Source: Lachnospiraceae bacterium (lineage in GTDB: Bacteria; Bacillota; Clostridia; Lachnospirales; Lachnospiraceae). From it: 42,661 nt of DNA. The notes below the pieces were generated by a model that was given only the letters and a program-made list of their open reading frames with translations, had not been told where the DNA came from and ran no database searches. Positions within the stretch are counted from its first letter, which is position 1, and each line of letters opens with the position of its first letter. The stretch lies in the NCBI GenBank assembly GCA_029012365.1, contig JAQXLY010000031.1:1-42661 (forward strand), read 5' to 3'. Position numbers and translations under genes: made by a program. Below, piece after piece: positions 1-7,025 of the stretch.

Positions 1-65
1 CGTCCTTCTTCCTCATGAAGGCGAACAATCTTCTTTTTAAATTCTGGTGTGTAACTTTGTGGCAT
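1..65 (-). CDS. IS3-family transposase OrfA, N-terminal fragment (partial)
   Basis: Only the first 21 codons are inside the window, read leftwards from an ATG at 65. The peptide begins MPQSYTPEFKKKIVRLHEEE, the typical opening of IS3/IS911-type OrfA proteins. That part forms the first helix of the DNA-binding helix-turn-helix, which recognises the element's ends. An AAGAGGT ribosome site lies 7 bases upstream of the start. The gene continues beyond base 1, so completeness and the OrfB partner cannot be judged. The identification rests on this short but characteristic N-terminus. Confidence 0.75.
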   Translation of the reverse strand, partial: MPQSYTPEFKKKIVRLHEEEG

Positions 66-122
66 AATGAGTACCTCTTTTCTTGTTAGATTTATTATAT
101 CTTATTAGCCACTCCTGTTACA
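1..122 (-). mobile_element. End of an IS3-family insertion sequence (cut by the window edge)
   Basis: The left edge carries the 5' part of an IS3-type orfA on the minus strand and, outside it, a sequence that starts TGTAACAGGAGTGGC when read on the minus strand from about 122. IS3-family ends usually begin with TG, so I place the tip near 122. The opposite end is outside the window, so neither the inverted repeat nor the target duplication can be checked. The tip lies only 17 bases from the stop codon of the neighbouring broken nuclease gene. Confidence 0.5.
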
Positions 123-123
123 A
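94..123 (-). promoter_or_regulatory. Promoter of the IS orfA
   Basis: On the minus strand a TTGTAA -35 (123-118) is followed, 18 bases later, by a perfect TATAAT -10 (99-94). The -35 straddles the proposed tip of the element, so promoter strength may depend on the flanking DNA at the insertion site. Confidence 0.5.
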
Positions 124-138
124 CTTTATTATATCACT

Positions 139-995
139 TCAATAGCGGGTAGTATTGCGGTCTAATTCGTGCAACATTTCTGAAAACATACCTATCAACT
201 CCTCCGGATTGGCTGCAAACCCTGCCATTTCTTTATAAGCCTCCGAAAGCCACGGGTAACTCTCACAAAGCCTTATCGCATCCTCTGTATTCTCCGTACA
301 GAAGAAGGACAGCCAGGCGTTTAACCGGTCTTTCGGTTTCTTAACTTTAGCATACTCGCTTTTGGCAAATACGTCAAGTGCTATGAGGTAGAATTCCTGT
401 AAGAAATTCAGTTCCAGACCGCTGTCACAGACCGTGGATGCGTGATGTACGAATACCTCGCCGCAGGTCTTGAATTCTGACGTACTTTTTTCATACAAAA
501 TGATAGTGTAAACCTTCTGTAAATCCCTGTAGCTGAAGTCTTTGCCCTTCTTGCTTTTTAAGCTATTGTACTGACGAAGCAGCAAATCCGCGGAATAGCA
601 GGAGGCCGCTCTGCCGGAAAATAGTAAGGTACCTTCTGGATTTCCACCAGTACCAATGAGCCGTCCTTGAGTTCCACCAGAATATCCATTACCATGATGG
701 TTTCTCCGTCCATCAGGATATCCTCAACAGGCAATATCTTTTTGATTTTCACCTTTCTCCCAAGCAGGCTGGAAACACAGTCCTCAAGCCGGTCCCTGTG
801 GGCTTCCGGGTCCATCAGCTTCTTGAATACGGTGTCATAGAGCACCGGCAGTGTTTTCTTTCCTGTGCAGAATGCCATAAAAAGCTCCTGCCACCTTTCG
901 TCCAGTACGAGAAAACGTCTGTAGGCATCCGGTGACTTTTTGAGGTCAAATAAAACCTCTTCCTTTGTCTTTTGTGTAAAAATCTCCTGTTCCAT
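139..995 (-). pseudogene. PD-(D/E)XK nuclease family transposase-like protein, frameshifted
   Basis: Two minus-strand reading frames together make one protein of about 285 residues. The N-terminal part starts at the ATG at 995, behind a GGAGGAGG ribosome site, and contains DTVFKKLMDP, then DILVEL and VEIQK. These fit the D...D-x-ExK core of the PD-(D/E)XK (Rpn/PF12784-like) nuclease-transposases. Near 602-608 the frame slips by one missing base: the N-terminal frame runs into unrelated sequence, while the other frame continues with SCYSADLLLRQYN and then YTIILYEKS, the usual downstream part. Restoring one base would give a normal-length family member. It is therefore probably inactive, unless the slip is a sequencing error. 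These nucleases are linked to recombination or horizontal transfer. Confidence 0.8.
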
Positions 996-1819
996 TGAAT
1001 TCCTCCTCCCAAGTAACGTAATTGCAATATAACAAAAAAGTAATGGAACTTTGGCGTGAGACCGCCGTAAGAAGACAGAGCAGAATTGAAAATAATATGA
1101 ACTGTCTGTAAGTAAAGTGTAGCAGAAAAAGTAAAGAATTGCAACAGAAAATAAAATGTGCACGGAGTAAAAAAGAGCCGGAAAAGCATTTAAAATCAAT
1201 GGTTTGAGAGCTGATTATGCGGATGGAAAGTTTGTGAAATTGTACCAAAAAAGCGGGAGGAAATTTGGCTAATATTCCGGGTGATGACGATGTTAGTCTT
1301 TTTACACGAAACGGATTTATGGGAGTAACCGAAGGTGGAAAAGTGACTTTTTGTAAACATTGGCAACGACGAGACGGTGAATGCGCTGCCGACGCACCTT
1401 TATGTGGAGGAGAAAGAACAGGATATGATGATTATTATCGATTAAGTATGCTATTGACCTTCATATTACTGCATGATAGAATGAATATGTATATAATTGC
1501 ATACTAACTGTAAGTATTCTAGTCATTTCCAGATAAGGAAGTGGTGGGAAATTTTCTATAAAAGGGAGAAGGGCATGGCGAAACGAAAAGAGCTACCGAT
1601 TAATGGTTCACCTTTGACTGCATATATGGAGGAGGCATATCCGCTATCTGTTGCACTTACTGATGTGGGAGTCACACAAATGGGAAGGTTCTTGAAGCGA
1701 AACGCCGGAGAAGTAACACACCCGTAAAAGCGATAGATAGAATTTGTTTGGGAAATGTAGCGCAGGAAGTTATGTGATATGCGAAAAATCGGATGCAGAA
1801 TGAGGTGCCATAACAACAT
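996..1819. other. 824-bp stretch without a recognisable gene
   Basis: The span between the broken nuclease gene and the AlkD-like gene is AT-rich. It holds only short open frames, notably 1265-1507 (80 codons) and 1575-1727 (50 codons after an AAGGGAGAAGGGC ribosome-site-like string). Neither resembles a family I know. In another frame at about 1375-1445 the string LPTHLYVEEKEQD is followed by a stop, which looks like the tail of a decayed gene. I read the whole stretch as gene debris next to the IS end, but cannot exclude one small real ORF. Confidence 0.4.
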
Positions 1820-2470
1820 ATGTTAAACGAGATTATTGTTTTATTGGAGAAGTATTCTGATAAGGAGCAGGCTGAAAAGATGTCTTCTTATATGCAGAAT
1901 AAGTTTAAGTTCGCAGGAATTCAAAGACCGGTATTAAAGGAACTGATTAAACCGTATCTTTCAAAATCGGCGAAGGAGCAGCTGAATTGGGATTTTATCT
2001 TTGACCTATGGAATGTGGATTATCGTGAGGCCCAGTACATAGCATTGGAGTATCTGCAAAAGCATCATAAGCAATTACAGCCTTCTGATATCAACAATCT
2101 GAAGAAATTGATTACAACAAAGTCCTGGTGGGAAACAGTTGACACAATAGATGCTTATGTCGGAGAAATTGTTTTAAAGGATGAAGCCTTGAAAGAGACA
2201 ATGCTTGAATGGGCGGTGGATGAGAATATGTGGCTGAGAAGAACATCAATTGATTTTCAACAAAAATATAAAGAAAAGACAGACCGGGAGATTTTAGAGA
2301 AGGTTATTGCTGCTAACCTGAATAGTAAGGAGTTCTTTATTAACAAGGCAATCGGATGGAGCCTCAGAGATTACAGTAAAACAAATCCGGACTGGGTGCG
2401 TGATTTTGTTGATAAGTATCAGGGCGGGCTGGTGCCTTTGAGTATAAAGGAGGCAACAAAATTGCTGTAA
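1820..2470 (+). CDS. AlkD-like DNA alkylation repair protein (DNA-7-methylguanine glycosylase family)
   Basis: The 216-residue all-helical protein matches the AlkD HEAT-repeat glycosylases, which excise alkylated purines (3-methyladenine, 7-methylguanine) from DNA without flipping the base. The segment SWWETVDTIDAYVG (about 102-115) contains the family's active-site Trp and Asp (D108), MWLRRTSI (137-144) carries the conserved arginines, and FFINKAIGWSLRDYSKTNP is a strong C-terminal signature. Length is close to the usual 220-240. The start at 1820 has only a weak ribosome site (GAGGTG, 13 bases away), so an alternative start is possible. No neighbour shares its direction within 800 bases upstream, so it appears to be a single-gene unit. 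Confidence 0.88.
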   Translation: MLNEIIVLLEKYSDKEQAEKMSSYMQNKFKFAGIQRPVLKELIKPYLSKSAKEQLNWDFIFDLWNVDYREAQYIALEYLQKHHKQLQPSDINNLKKLITTKSWWETVDTIDAYVGEIVLKDEALKETMLEWAVDENMWLRRTSIDFQQKYKEKTDREILEKVIAANLNSKEFFINKAIGWSLRDYSKTNPDWVRDFVDKYQGGLVPLSIKEATKLL

Positions 2471-2546
2471 GAAGTGGCAATAAAAAATCGAAGGTAATAT
2501 GAAAATCCGTTGTATAGGGAGTACTATCTCAAGTGTTAGAGTGAGA

Positions 2547-2584
2547 AGAAAAAAGGGCTGTTGCTTGATGTACGTAACAGCCCC
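2547..2584 (-). terminator. Rho-independent terminator of the TetR gene
   Basis: On the minus strand a GGGGCTGTT/AACAGCCC stem (2584-2555) is followed by a T-run (the A-run at 2547-2554 on the plus strand). It lies 10 bases past the stop of the TetR-like gene. The stem belongs to a recurring GGGCTGT terminator type in this window. Confidence 0.8.
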
Positions 2585-2593
2585 ATAAAATTT

Positions 2594-3256
2594 CTATTCT
2601 AATCCAAGTAAATAGCAAGAGGTCAGATAGGCAGTATGAAAAAGTGCGTCAATGTCGTAACAAAAATCTTCAATTTTCATTACGTTCTTAACATAACCTG
2701 TTTCTGAAAACGAACGCTTCAAAATTCCGTCAAAAACGCCGGACATATACTTAAAGTACGTGTCCAGAGGAATCATGGGTTTGACTTTATTCTCCGAAAT
2801 CTCTTGTAAAATGTAGTCATAGACCAGTCGGTGCATTAATTGATACGGATTTGGGAAATGAACTTTATTCCATATGGTTTCCGCACGCTTCGGATAGTTT
2901 GTCAGCAGGAGATAATATTCAAATTGAATCTTATAGCTGCTTCTGTGTGATTTAATATGGTCTGCCATCATTTGAAAGAGAAGCTTGGAGTTTTCCCTGG
3001 GCGAGCGGGTTTCCGGTGCAAAATTCATAAGGTATTCTTCTAATGACAGTTCACTGCGAATGCGATCAAGTACATCGGCTAAAATGTCATCTATGCCTGA
3101 ATAAAAACGATAAATGCCACCCTGGCTTAAGCCGCTTTCATCAATGATATCCTGCATAGTAATGCTACTGACGGTTTTTCTTTCGCATACTCGTATGGCT
3201 GCATCAACAATATTTGATTTTTTTTGGGAAAAATATTCCGGATTCACTTTTGGCAT
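2594..3256 (-). CDS. TetR/AcrR family transcriptional repressor
   Basis: About 220 residues with a typical TetR N-terminal helix-turn-helix: the first helix around KKSNIVDAAIRVCERK, then SITMQDIIDESGLSQGGIYR with the conserved YRFY-type end of the recognition helix. The C-terminal ligand domain is not classifiable. Two ATGs are possible (3262 and 3256); the GGAGG lies only one base from the first but seven from the second, so I start at 3256 (MPKVNPEYF). The gene is divergent from the metallo-hydrolase set at 3415. Two identical-arm palindromes sit between them, one just upstream of this gene's promoter and the other over the opposing promoter. It probably represses both directions and responds to an unknown ligand. 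Confidence 0.87.
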   Translation of the reverse strand: MPKVNPEYFSQKKSNIVDAAIRVCERKTVSSITMQDIIDESGLSQGGIYRFYSGIDDILADVLDRIRSELSLEEYLMNFAPETRSPRENSKLLFQMMADHIKSHRSSYKIQFEYYLLLTNYPKRAETIWNKVHFPNPYQLMHRLVYDYILQEISENKVKPMIPLDTYFKYMSGVFDGILKRSFSETGYVKNVMKIEDFCYDIDALFHTAYLTSCYLLGLE

Positions 3257-3295
3257 ATTCATTCCTCCACGATTATACTGCCTTAACTATATATT

Positions 3296-3324
3296 AATTT
3301 ATCAGATAGATGTTACATTGTCAA
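3296..3324 (-). promoter_or_regulatory. Promoter of the TetR gene
   Basis: On the minus strand TTGACA (3324-3319) and TAAATT (3301-3296) are separated by exactly 17 bases. A palindromic operator begins 4 bases upstream of the -35. Confidence 0.65.
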
Positions 3325-3328
3325 ATAA

Positions 3329-3348
3329 AAATGAATTTTCATTCATTT
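3329..3348. promoter_or_regulatory. Palindromic TetR operator O1
   Basis: A perfect inverted repeat AAATGAAT-TTTC-ATTCATTT lies between the -35 elements of the two divergent promoters. The same arms recur in O2 at 3380-3399, 51 bases away centre to centre. Confidence 0.7.
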
Positions 3349-3353
3349 AAGTA

Positions 3354-3383
3354 TTGACAGAAACACTGTTGATGAATTAAAAT
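3354..3383 (+). promoter_or_regulatory. Promoter of the hydrolase/Nudix/2H/DUF402-HAD set
   Basis: TTGACA (3354-3359) and TAAAAT (3378-3383) are spaced by 18 bases. The -10 overlaps operator O2, so a bound repressor would block RNA polymerase directly. Confidence 0.65.
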
Positions 3384-3399
3384 GAATGTAGATTCATTT
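3380..3399. promoter_or_regulatory. Palindromic TetR operator O2
   Basis: AAATGAAT-GTAG-ATTCATTT is a perfect inverted repeat with the same 8-base arms as O1. It covers the -10 and the predicted transcription start of the rightward promoter. Confidence 0.7.
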
Positions 3400-3414
3400 A
3401 TGGGAGCGAGAAAC

Positions 3415-4125
3415 ATGGAAAGAAATAGGAAAAGAGGAAGGTTTTTTAAGTGGATGACAAAGATTGGAATTATTCTTTGCGCTGTCGCGATAATTATTCT
3501 TGTCAAAAATGCGGTTTTGAGTAAGATATATCCAAGGTTAACCTTCATTGGTCACGCAAGTATAAAGATTAAGGCAACAACCGGTGAGGTTATTTATATT
3601 GACCCGTATTTTCCGACAAAATCCTATGGAGAACCTGCGGATATCATTCTTGTAACGCATAACCATTCAGACCATAGTCGGATTGATTTATGTGCGAAGA
3701 AAGAGAACTGTAAAATCATTCGATGGGATGATGCACTTATTGATGGAGAATATCAGGTGTTTGAAGAAGGCAATATTCGAATAGAAGCAGTTCCGTCAGG
3801 CGGAAACACTTCGCATAGTCTGAATAATAATGTGGGATATATTGTTACTGTAGACGGGGTAAATGTATATCATGGAGGGGATACCTCATTTGCGGAGGAA
3901 ACAAAATGTATTGCGGATAAGAAGATTGATTATGCGCTTTATACAGTGAATGGCGTATATACTATGGGACCTGAGGAAGCAACTGAAATGGCGAACTATA
4001 TTGGTGCGAGAGTAAATATTCCAATCCATGGAAATGGTAAAGAATATTGGAAACAGAGAAGACAGTTCCATGCAGCAGGTACAAAGAGAATGTTTTGGCT
4101 TCAGACTATTTTTATGCACTGTTAA
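3415..4125 (+). CDS. Membrane-anchored MBL-fold metallo-hydrolase (UlaG-like)
   Basis: A 236-residue protein from the ATG at 3415, which follows GGGAGCGAG; an earlier in-frame ATG at 3382 lies inside the -10/operator and is unlikely. A basic N-terminus and one hydrophobic helix (about residues 14-32) suggest membrane anchoring. The rest is a metallo-beta-lactamase fold: LTFIGHASIKI, IDPYF, the metal motif THNHSDHS (HxHxDH), YHGGDTS and IPIHGN. These resemble UlaG-like hydrolases that cleave small cyclic or phosphorylated substrates; the substrate is unknown. The last 25 or so residues do not look like the usual family end, so a late frameshift is possible. It is the first gene of the TetR-controlled set. 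Confidence 0.82.
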   Translation: MERNRKRGRFFKWMTKIGIILCAVAIIILVKNAVLSKIYPRLTFIGHASIKIKATTGEVIYIDPYFPTKSYGEPADIILVTHNHSDHSRIDLCAKKENCKIIRWDDALIDGEYQVFEEGNIRIEAVPSGGNTSHSLNNNVGYIVTVDGVNVYHGGDTSFAEETKCIADKKIDYALYTVNGVYTMGPEEATEMANYIGARVNIPIHGNGKEYWKQRRQFHAAGTKRMFWLQTIFMHC

Positions 4126-4170
4126 AGTCGGAACGCTGAATTTCAATTTATGGAGGTTAATAGCAGGATT

Positions 4171-4641
4171 ATGATTCATGTTAATGTAAGAGGCTTACTT
4201 GTTCGAAAGAACGAGAACAAAATTCAACTTATCATTCAATTACGAAAACGAGAAGGTGAACCGGAAGTGTATGAACTGCCCGGTGGCAGAATCAACGAAT
4301 ATGAGAAAATTGTTGATGGATTAAGAAGAGAGATTATGGAAGAGACAGGTCTGAAAGTGACAGCAATTCACAACGAAGAAGGTTCCATAATAACAACGGG
4401 CAATAGTTTTTCTGTTGAATGTATCAAGCCTTATGCGTCATATCAAACAATTGAAGGCCCTGTGGATTCGTTTGGCGTTTATTTCGTTTGTGAAGTTGAA
4501 GGAGAATTGTTAGCAGAAGGTGATGATACAGCAGATGTTCATTGGGCAGATATTGGTGAAGTTCAAAAAATAGTTGACGAGCAGAGATTTTCAGAAATAG
4601 ATTTACCTGCGGTATTGATGTTTCTGAAGGAAGAAAGATAA
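4171..4641 (+). CDS. Nudix hydrolase
   Basis: A 156-residue single-domain Nudix protein. The box G-x5-E-x7-REU-x-EE-x-GU is complete at residues 39-61 (GRINEYE...RREIMEETGL), with the metal-binding glutamates present, so it should be active on a nucleoside diphosphate linked to another group. The exact substrate (damaged nucleotide, NDP-sugar, capped RNA) cannot be told. An ATG at 4150 precedes a GGAGG that would lie inside the coding region; I prefer the ATG at 4171. The gene follows the metallo-hydrolase by 45 bases without a terminator and precedes the 2H phosphoesterase by 46 bases, so the set is probably co-transcribed. Confidence 0.88.
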   Translation: MIHVNVRGLLVRKNENKIQLIIQLRKREGEPEVYELPGGRINEYEKIVDGLRREIMEETGLKVTAIHNEEGSIITTGNSFSVECIKPYASYQTIEGPVDSFGVYFVCEVEGELLAEGDDTADVHWADIGEVQKIVDEQRFSEIDLPAVLMFLKEER

Positions 4642-4687
4642 ATGCACATTTTGTAAATGATACAGATTGCGAAATGAGGGGATTAGT

Positions 4688-5197
4688 ATGGCAGAACAAT
4701 TTTTGACACTGATGGCAGATCTTGACGATGATACACAAGCTCGTATGTCAGGATGGTATGACATCTTGAAAGAGGAGGGATTTATCGGTAAACAAACGCC
4801 GGGGCTTCCTTTTCATATCAGTCTGGCGACATTTCCACTCGATAAAGAGCAGGAGGCTGTTGAAATTATGCAAAAAGTTGCAGAAAAATTTTCGGCGGTA
4901 TCGGTGTCTATCAGCCATATTGGCATATTTGCAGGGGGAAATGTTCTTTTTGCAGCACCTGAGTATAATGCTAAACTGGTTTCGCTTCACGATGCCTGCG
5001 ATAGGTATCCCGGTCCACAGTACCCGTGGACACCTCATGCAACCATACTGATTGACGAGCCGGATACGGTTTGTGCGGCACTGCCGGTATTTGTAAAGTC
5101 TTTCTGCCCTTTTGAGGGGAAAATTACCCGGTTGCATCTATGTGCTTTCTGGCCAACCAGAGAGGTTGCGTCTGTAGAATTGAGGTTGATAGAATGA
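4688..5197 (+). CDS. 2'-5' RNA ligase family (2H phosphoesterase) protein
   Basis: A 169-residue protein with the two HxS/T catalytic motifs of the 2H superfamily: FHISLAT (H43) and PHATILI (H117), about 74 residues apart as in the LigT/YjcG/CPDase group. These enzymes ligate or hydrolyse 2'-5' bonds or open 2',3'-cyclic phosphate ends of RNA or nucleotides. The start at 4688 follows GAGGGG at good spacing; an upstream in-frame ATG at 4667 has no ribosome site. The stop overlaps the next start as ATGA (5194-5197), which indicates translational coupling to the DUF402-HAD protein. I infer a joint role in RNA end processing; the substrate is unknown. Confidence 0.82.
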   Translation: MAEQFLTLMADLDDDTQARMSGWYDILKEEGFIGKQTPGLPFHISLATFPLDKEQEAVEIMQKVAEKFSAVSVSISHIGIFAGGNVLFAAPEYNAKLVSLHDACDRYPGPQYPWTPHATILIDEPDTVCAALPVFVKSFCPFEGKITRLHLCAFWPTREVASVELRLIE

Positions 5198-6228
5198 ATA
5201 AAATGAGGCTGGTTAGGGATAAAAAATGGTTTTTTCAATCTTTCCCGTATCATCAGATCTATATGGATAATGACTTACTTAAGGGATGGGTTTCGATAAA
5301 CTATTTGACTGACGGCGAGACCAGGTATTGGGATTATGAGAAAGCAGGACGGGTTCCTGTTTGTGGCAAGGATATGGTTTGGCTTACAATTATTCCGGAT
5401 AATAAATCACGATGTATCGGAGCCTATTTTTTGCCGAATCGCAGAGTGAGTACCTGGTATATTGATGTGATTGACAGTGTCGGAATCGATGAGGACGGAG
5501 TCGTTTATTATATCGACAAATATCTTGATATTATGCTTACCACAGCCGGGGATGTAGTAATAAAGGACCGGGATGAATTGGATGCGGCATATGCTTCCGG
5601 TGAATTAAGCAAGGCGCAGTATGACGATGCGCTATGTGAGGGAGAGCGAATTGTAAACGAGCTCGCGTCTGATATAGAGGCAACGGAACAATACTGCATT
5701 GAGGTGCTTAACTGTGCGGAAAAAATGATTGCAGAGGATAGATTTACGATATTTTTAGATATAGACGGTGTTTTAGATATTTTTAATCCTAAGCAAGCTG
5801 TGCAGGAGCTAATACCACAGGCAATCAGTAATTTAAAGAATCTGGTATGCAGAACGAAGGCGGATATTGTGATAATTTCCGACTGGCGTTACGGAGCTCC
5901 TCAGTATAGAGAAAGGGCACTTGATTATGGATATCGTCAGTGTATTAAACACTGGGATATGCTTGAAGCAGCTCTCTCAAAGGAAAACATTACGATTAAT
6001 AATGTAACTCCATGGGATGATAAGCTTAAGAACAGAACAGCGGAAATCAAAAAATATTTGGAAGAACATCCTGCAATTAAGCGGTATGTGATTCTCGATG
6101 ATTGCTTCAGTGATGATTTTGGCAGTGACAGGAATATTCAAAAGCACTTAGTTTTTGTAGATGCATTAAAAGGATTACAGCACGAGAACTTAGAAGAAGC
6201 GTGTAAAATAATGAATTTATTACGATAG
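5194..6228 (+). CDS. DUF402 - HAD fusion protein (putative RNA/nucleotide repair phosphatase)
   Basis: This 344-residue protein has two parts. Residues 1-165 look like DUF402 (PF04167, the fold of nucleoside tri/diphosphate phosphatases such as Ntdp and of FAU-1): STWYIDVIDSVG, YYIDKYLDIMLT and the acidic DRDELDAAYASGELS segment. Residues 180-344 are a HAD domain with FLDIDGVLD (nucleophile D189, D191), ISDWR (S229-R232) and VILDDC (D302, D303). This HAD type resembles that in 'Swiss Army Knife' RNA-repair proteins. It starts at 5194 inside the ATGA overlap with the 2H gene; a longer reading from 5140 would overlap further and has no ribosome site. The context suggests removal of phosphates from RNA ends or nucleotides, which is inference. 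Confidence 0.78.
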   Translation: MNKMRLVRDKKWFFQSFPYHQIYMDNDLLKGWVSINYLTDGETRYWDYEKAGRVPVCGKDMVWLTIIPDNKSRCIGAYFLPNRRVSTWYIDVIDSVGIDEDGVVYYIDKYLDIMLTTAGDVVIKDRDELDAAYASGELSKAQYDDALCEGERIVNELASDIEATEQYCIEVLNCAEKMIAEDRFTIFLDIDGVLDIFNPKQAVQELIPQAISNLKNLVCRTKADIVIISDWRYGAPQYRERALDYGYRQCIKHWDMLEAALSKENITINNVTPWDDKLKNRTAEIKKYLEEHPAIKRYVILDDCFSDDFGSDRNIQKHLVFVDALKGLQHENLEEACKIMNLLR

Positions 6229-6260
6229 ACAAATAGGAAGAACAGAGAGAATGAGGAAAA

Positions 6261-6304
6261 GGGACCGCCTGTAACAGTTTCGTTCGCATGCGGACTCTTT
6301 TTTT
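6261..6304 (+). terminator. Terminator after the DUF402-HAD gene
   Basis: GGGACCGC (6261-6268) and GCGGACTC (6290-6297) can pair with one mismatch and one wobble, followed directly by a run of seven or more T. It closes the four-gene set, 33 bases after the last stop. Confidence 0.7.
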
Positions 6305-6305
6305 C

Positions 6306-6334
6306 TTGACACGGAGCTTTTGTTGTGTTATATT
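6306..6334 (+). promoter_or_regulatory. Promoter of the TetR-ABC operon
   Basis: TTGACA (6306-6311) and TATATT (6329-6334) with a 17-base spacer. The -10 touches the inverted repeat at 6333-6358, so transcription is probably repressor-controlled. Confidence 0.75.
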
Positions 6335-6358
6335 GACTAAAAACATAATATTAGTCAA
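6333..6358. promoter_or_regulatory. Operator for the downstream TetR (autoregulation)
   Basis: A perfect inverted repeat TTGACTAA-N10-TTAGTCAA, placed over the end of the -10 and the transcription start. It differs in sequence and spacing from the AAATGAAT operators at 3.3 kb, so the two repressors should not cross-regulate. Confidence 0.7.
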
Positions 6359-6372
6359 AAAAGGAGACGGTA

Positions 6373-6996
6373 ATGCCGAAGCTTTACTCTGAGGAAGAAA
6401 AGAGACAAATCATTGAAAAGTTAAAGAAAGAAGCGAATATTCTGATGCTGGAAAAGGGAGTGAAGAAGACTACGGTGGATGAACTGGTGAAAAGAGCAGG
6501 TATTCCCAAGGGAACCTTTTATCTGTTTTACCCGTCCAAGGAAATGCTTTTGTATGATGTTTCCCAGGATTTTCATGAACAGGTAGATTGTTATATTGCA
6601 AACGGAGTTCACAAAATCATAAGGGACAAGAAACTGTCTATGAAAGAACCGGATTTTTCGGATTGTGTAGAGGAGCTTACAGATGTAATTCTCGGTGCCA
6701 TGGAAATCACATACCACTCCTGTCTTAAGGTTTTGCTGAATCCGGGGTCAATGAATCTCATATTATCAAAGATACCGGACGAGGTCATAGAAAATCATAG
6801 AAAGGATGACAGCAGTATCGGAGGCGGATTATTTAAGGGGCTTGCCGTAAAAAACGGAATGAGTGCGGAGGCTGTGGTCGGAGCTTTTATGATGATTATT
6901 TTTGGAGGAATGTACAAGCGGGAAATCGGAGAAACAAACTGGAAGGAAAGCATGCGAATTGTAATCAGAGGTATCGTTTTCCAGCTGCTTAGCTAA
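6373..6996 (+). CDS. TetR family transcriptional regulator of the ABC exporter
   Basis: A 207-residue protein with a TetR DNA-binding domain: EEKRQIIEKLKKEANILMLE as helix 1, then TTVDELVKRAGIPKGTFYLF, the conserved helix-turn-helix ending in GTFYLFYPSKE. The C-terminal part (about 60-207) is the ligand/dimer domain with no recognisable binding residues. The start at 6373 follows AAAGGAGAC. It directly precedes the ABC genes and is transcribed with them, a layout typical of drug-efflux systems in which the pump substrate lifts repression; the substrate here is unknown. Confidence 0.88.
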   Translation: MPKLYSEEEKRQIIEKLKKEANILMLEKGVKKTTVDELVKRAGIPKGTFYLFYPSKEMLLYDVSQDFHEQVDCYIANGVHKIIRDKKLSMKEPDFSDCVEELTDVILGAMEITYHSCLKVLLNPGSMNLILSKIPDEVIENHRKDDSSIGGGLFKGLAVKNGMSAEAVVGAFMMIIFGGMYKREIGETNWKESMRIVIRGIVFQLLS

Positions 6997-7025
6997 TGGA
7001 TACGTTTAAGGAGGGGAAGAAAATC

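Noticed and set aside
1265..1727. Two small plus-strand ORFs (80 and 76 codons)
   Set aside because: Neither resembles a known family, starts are weak and the area looks decayed; kept only as part of the intergenic description.
3382..3414. Upstream ATG for the MBL hydrolase
   Set aside because: It lies within the -10/operator and would precede the likely transcription start; the ATG at 3415 has the ribosome site.
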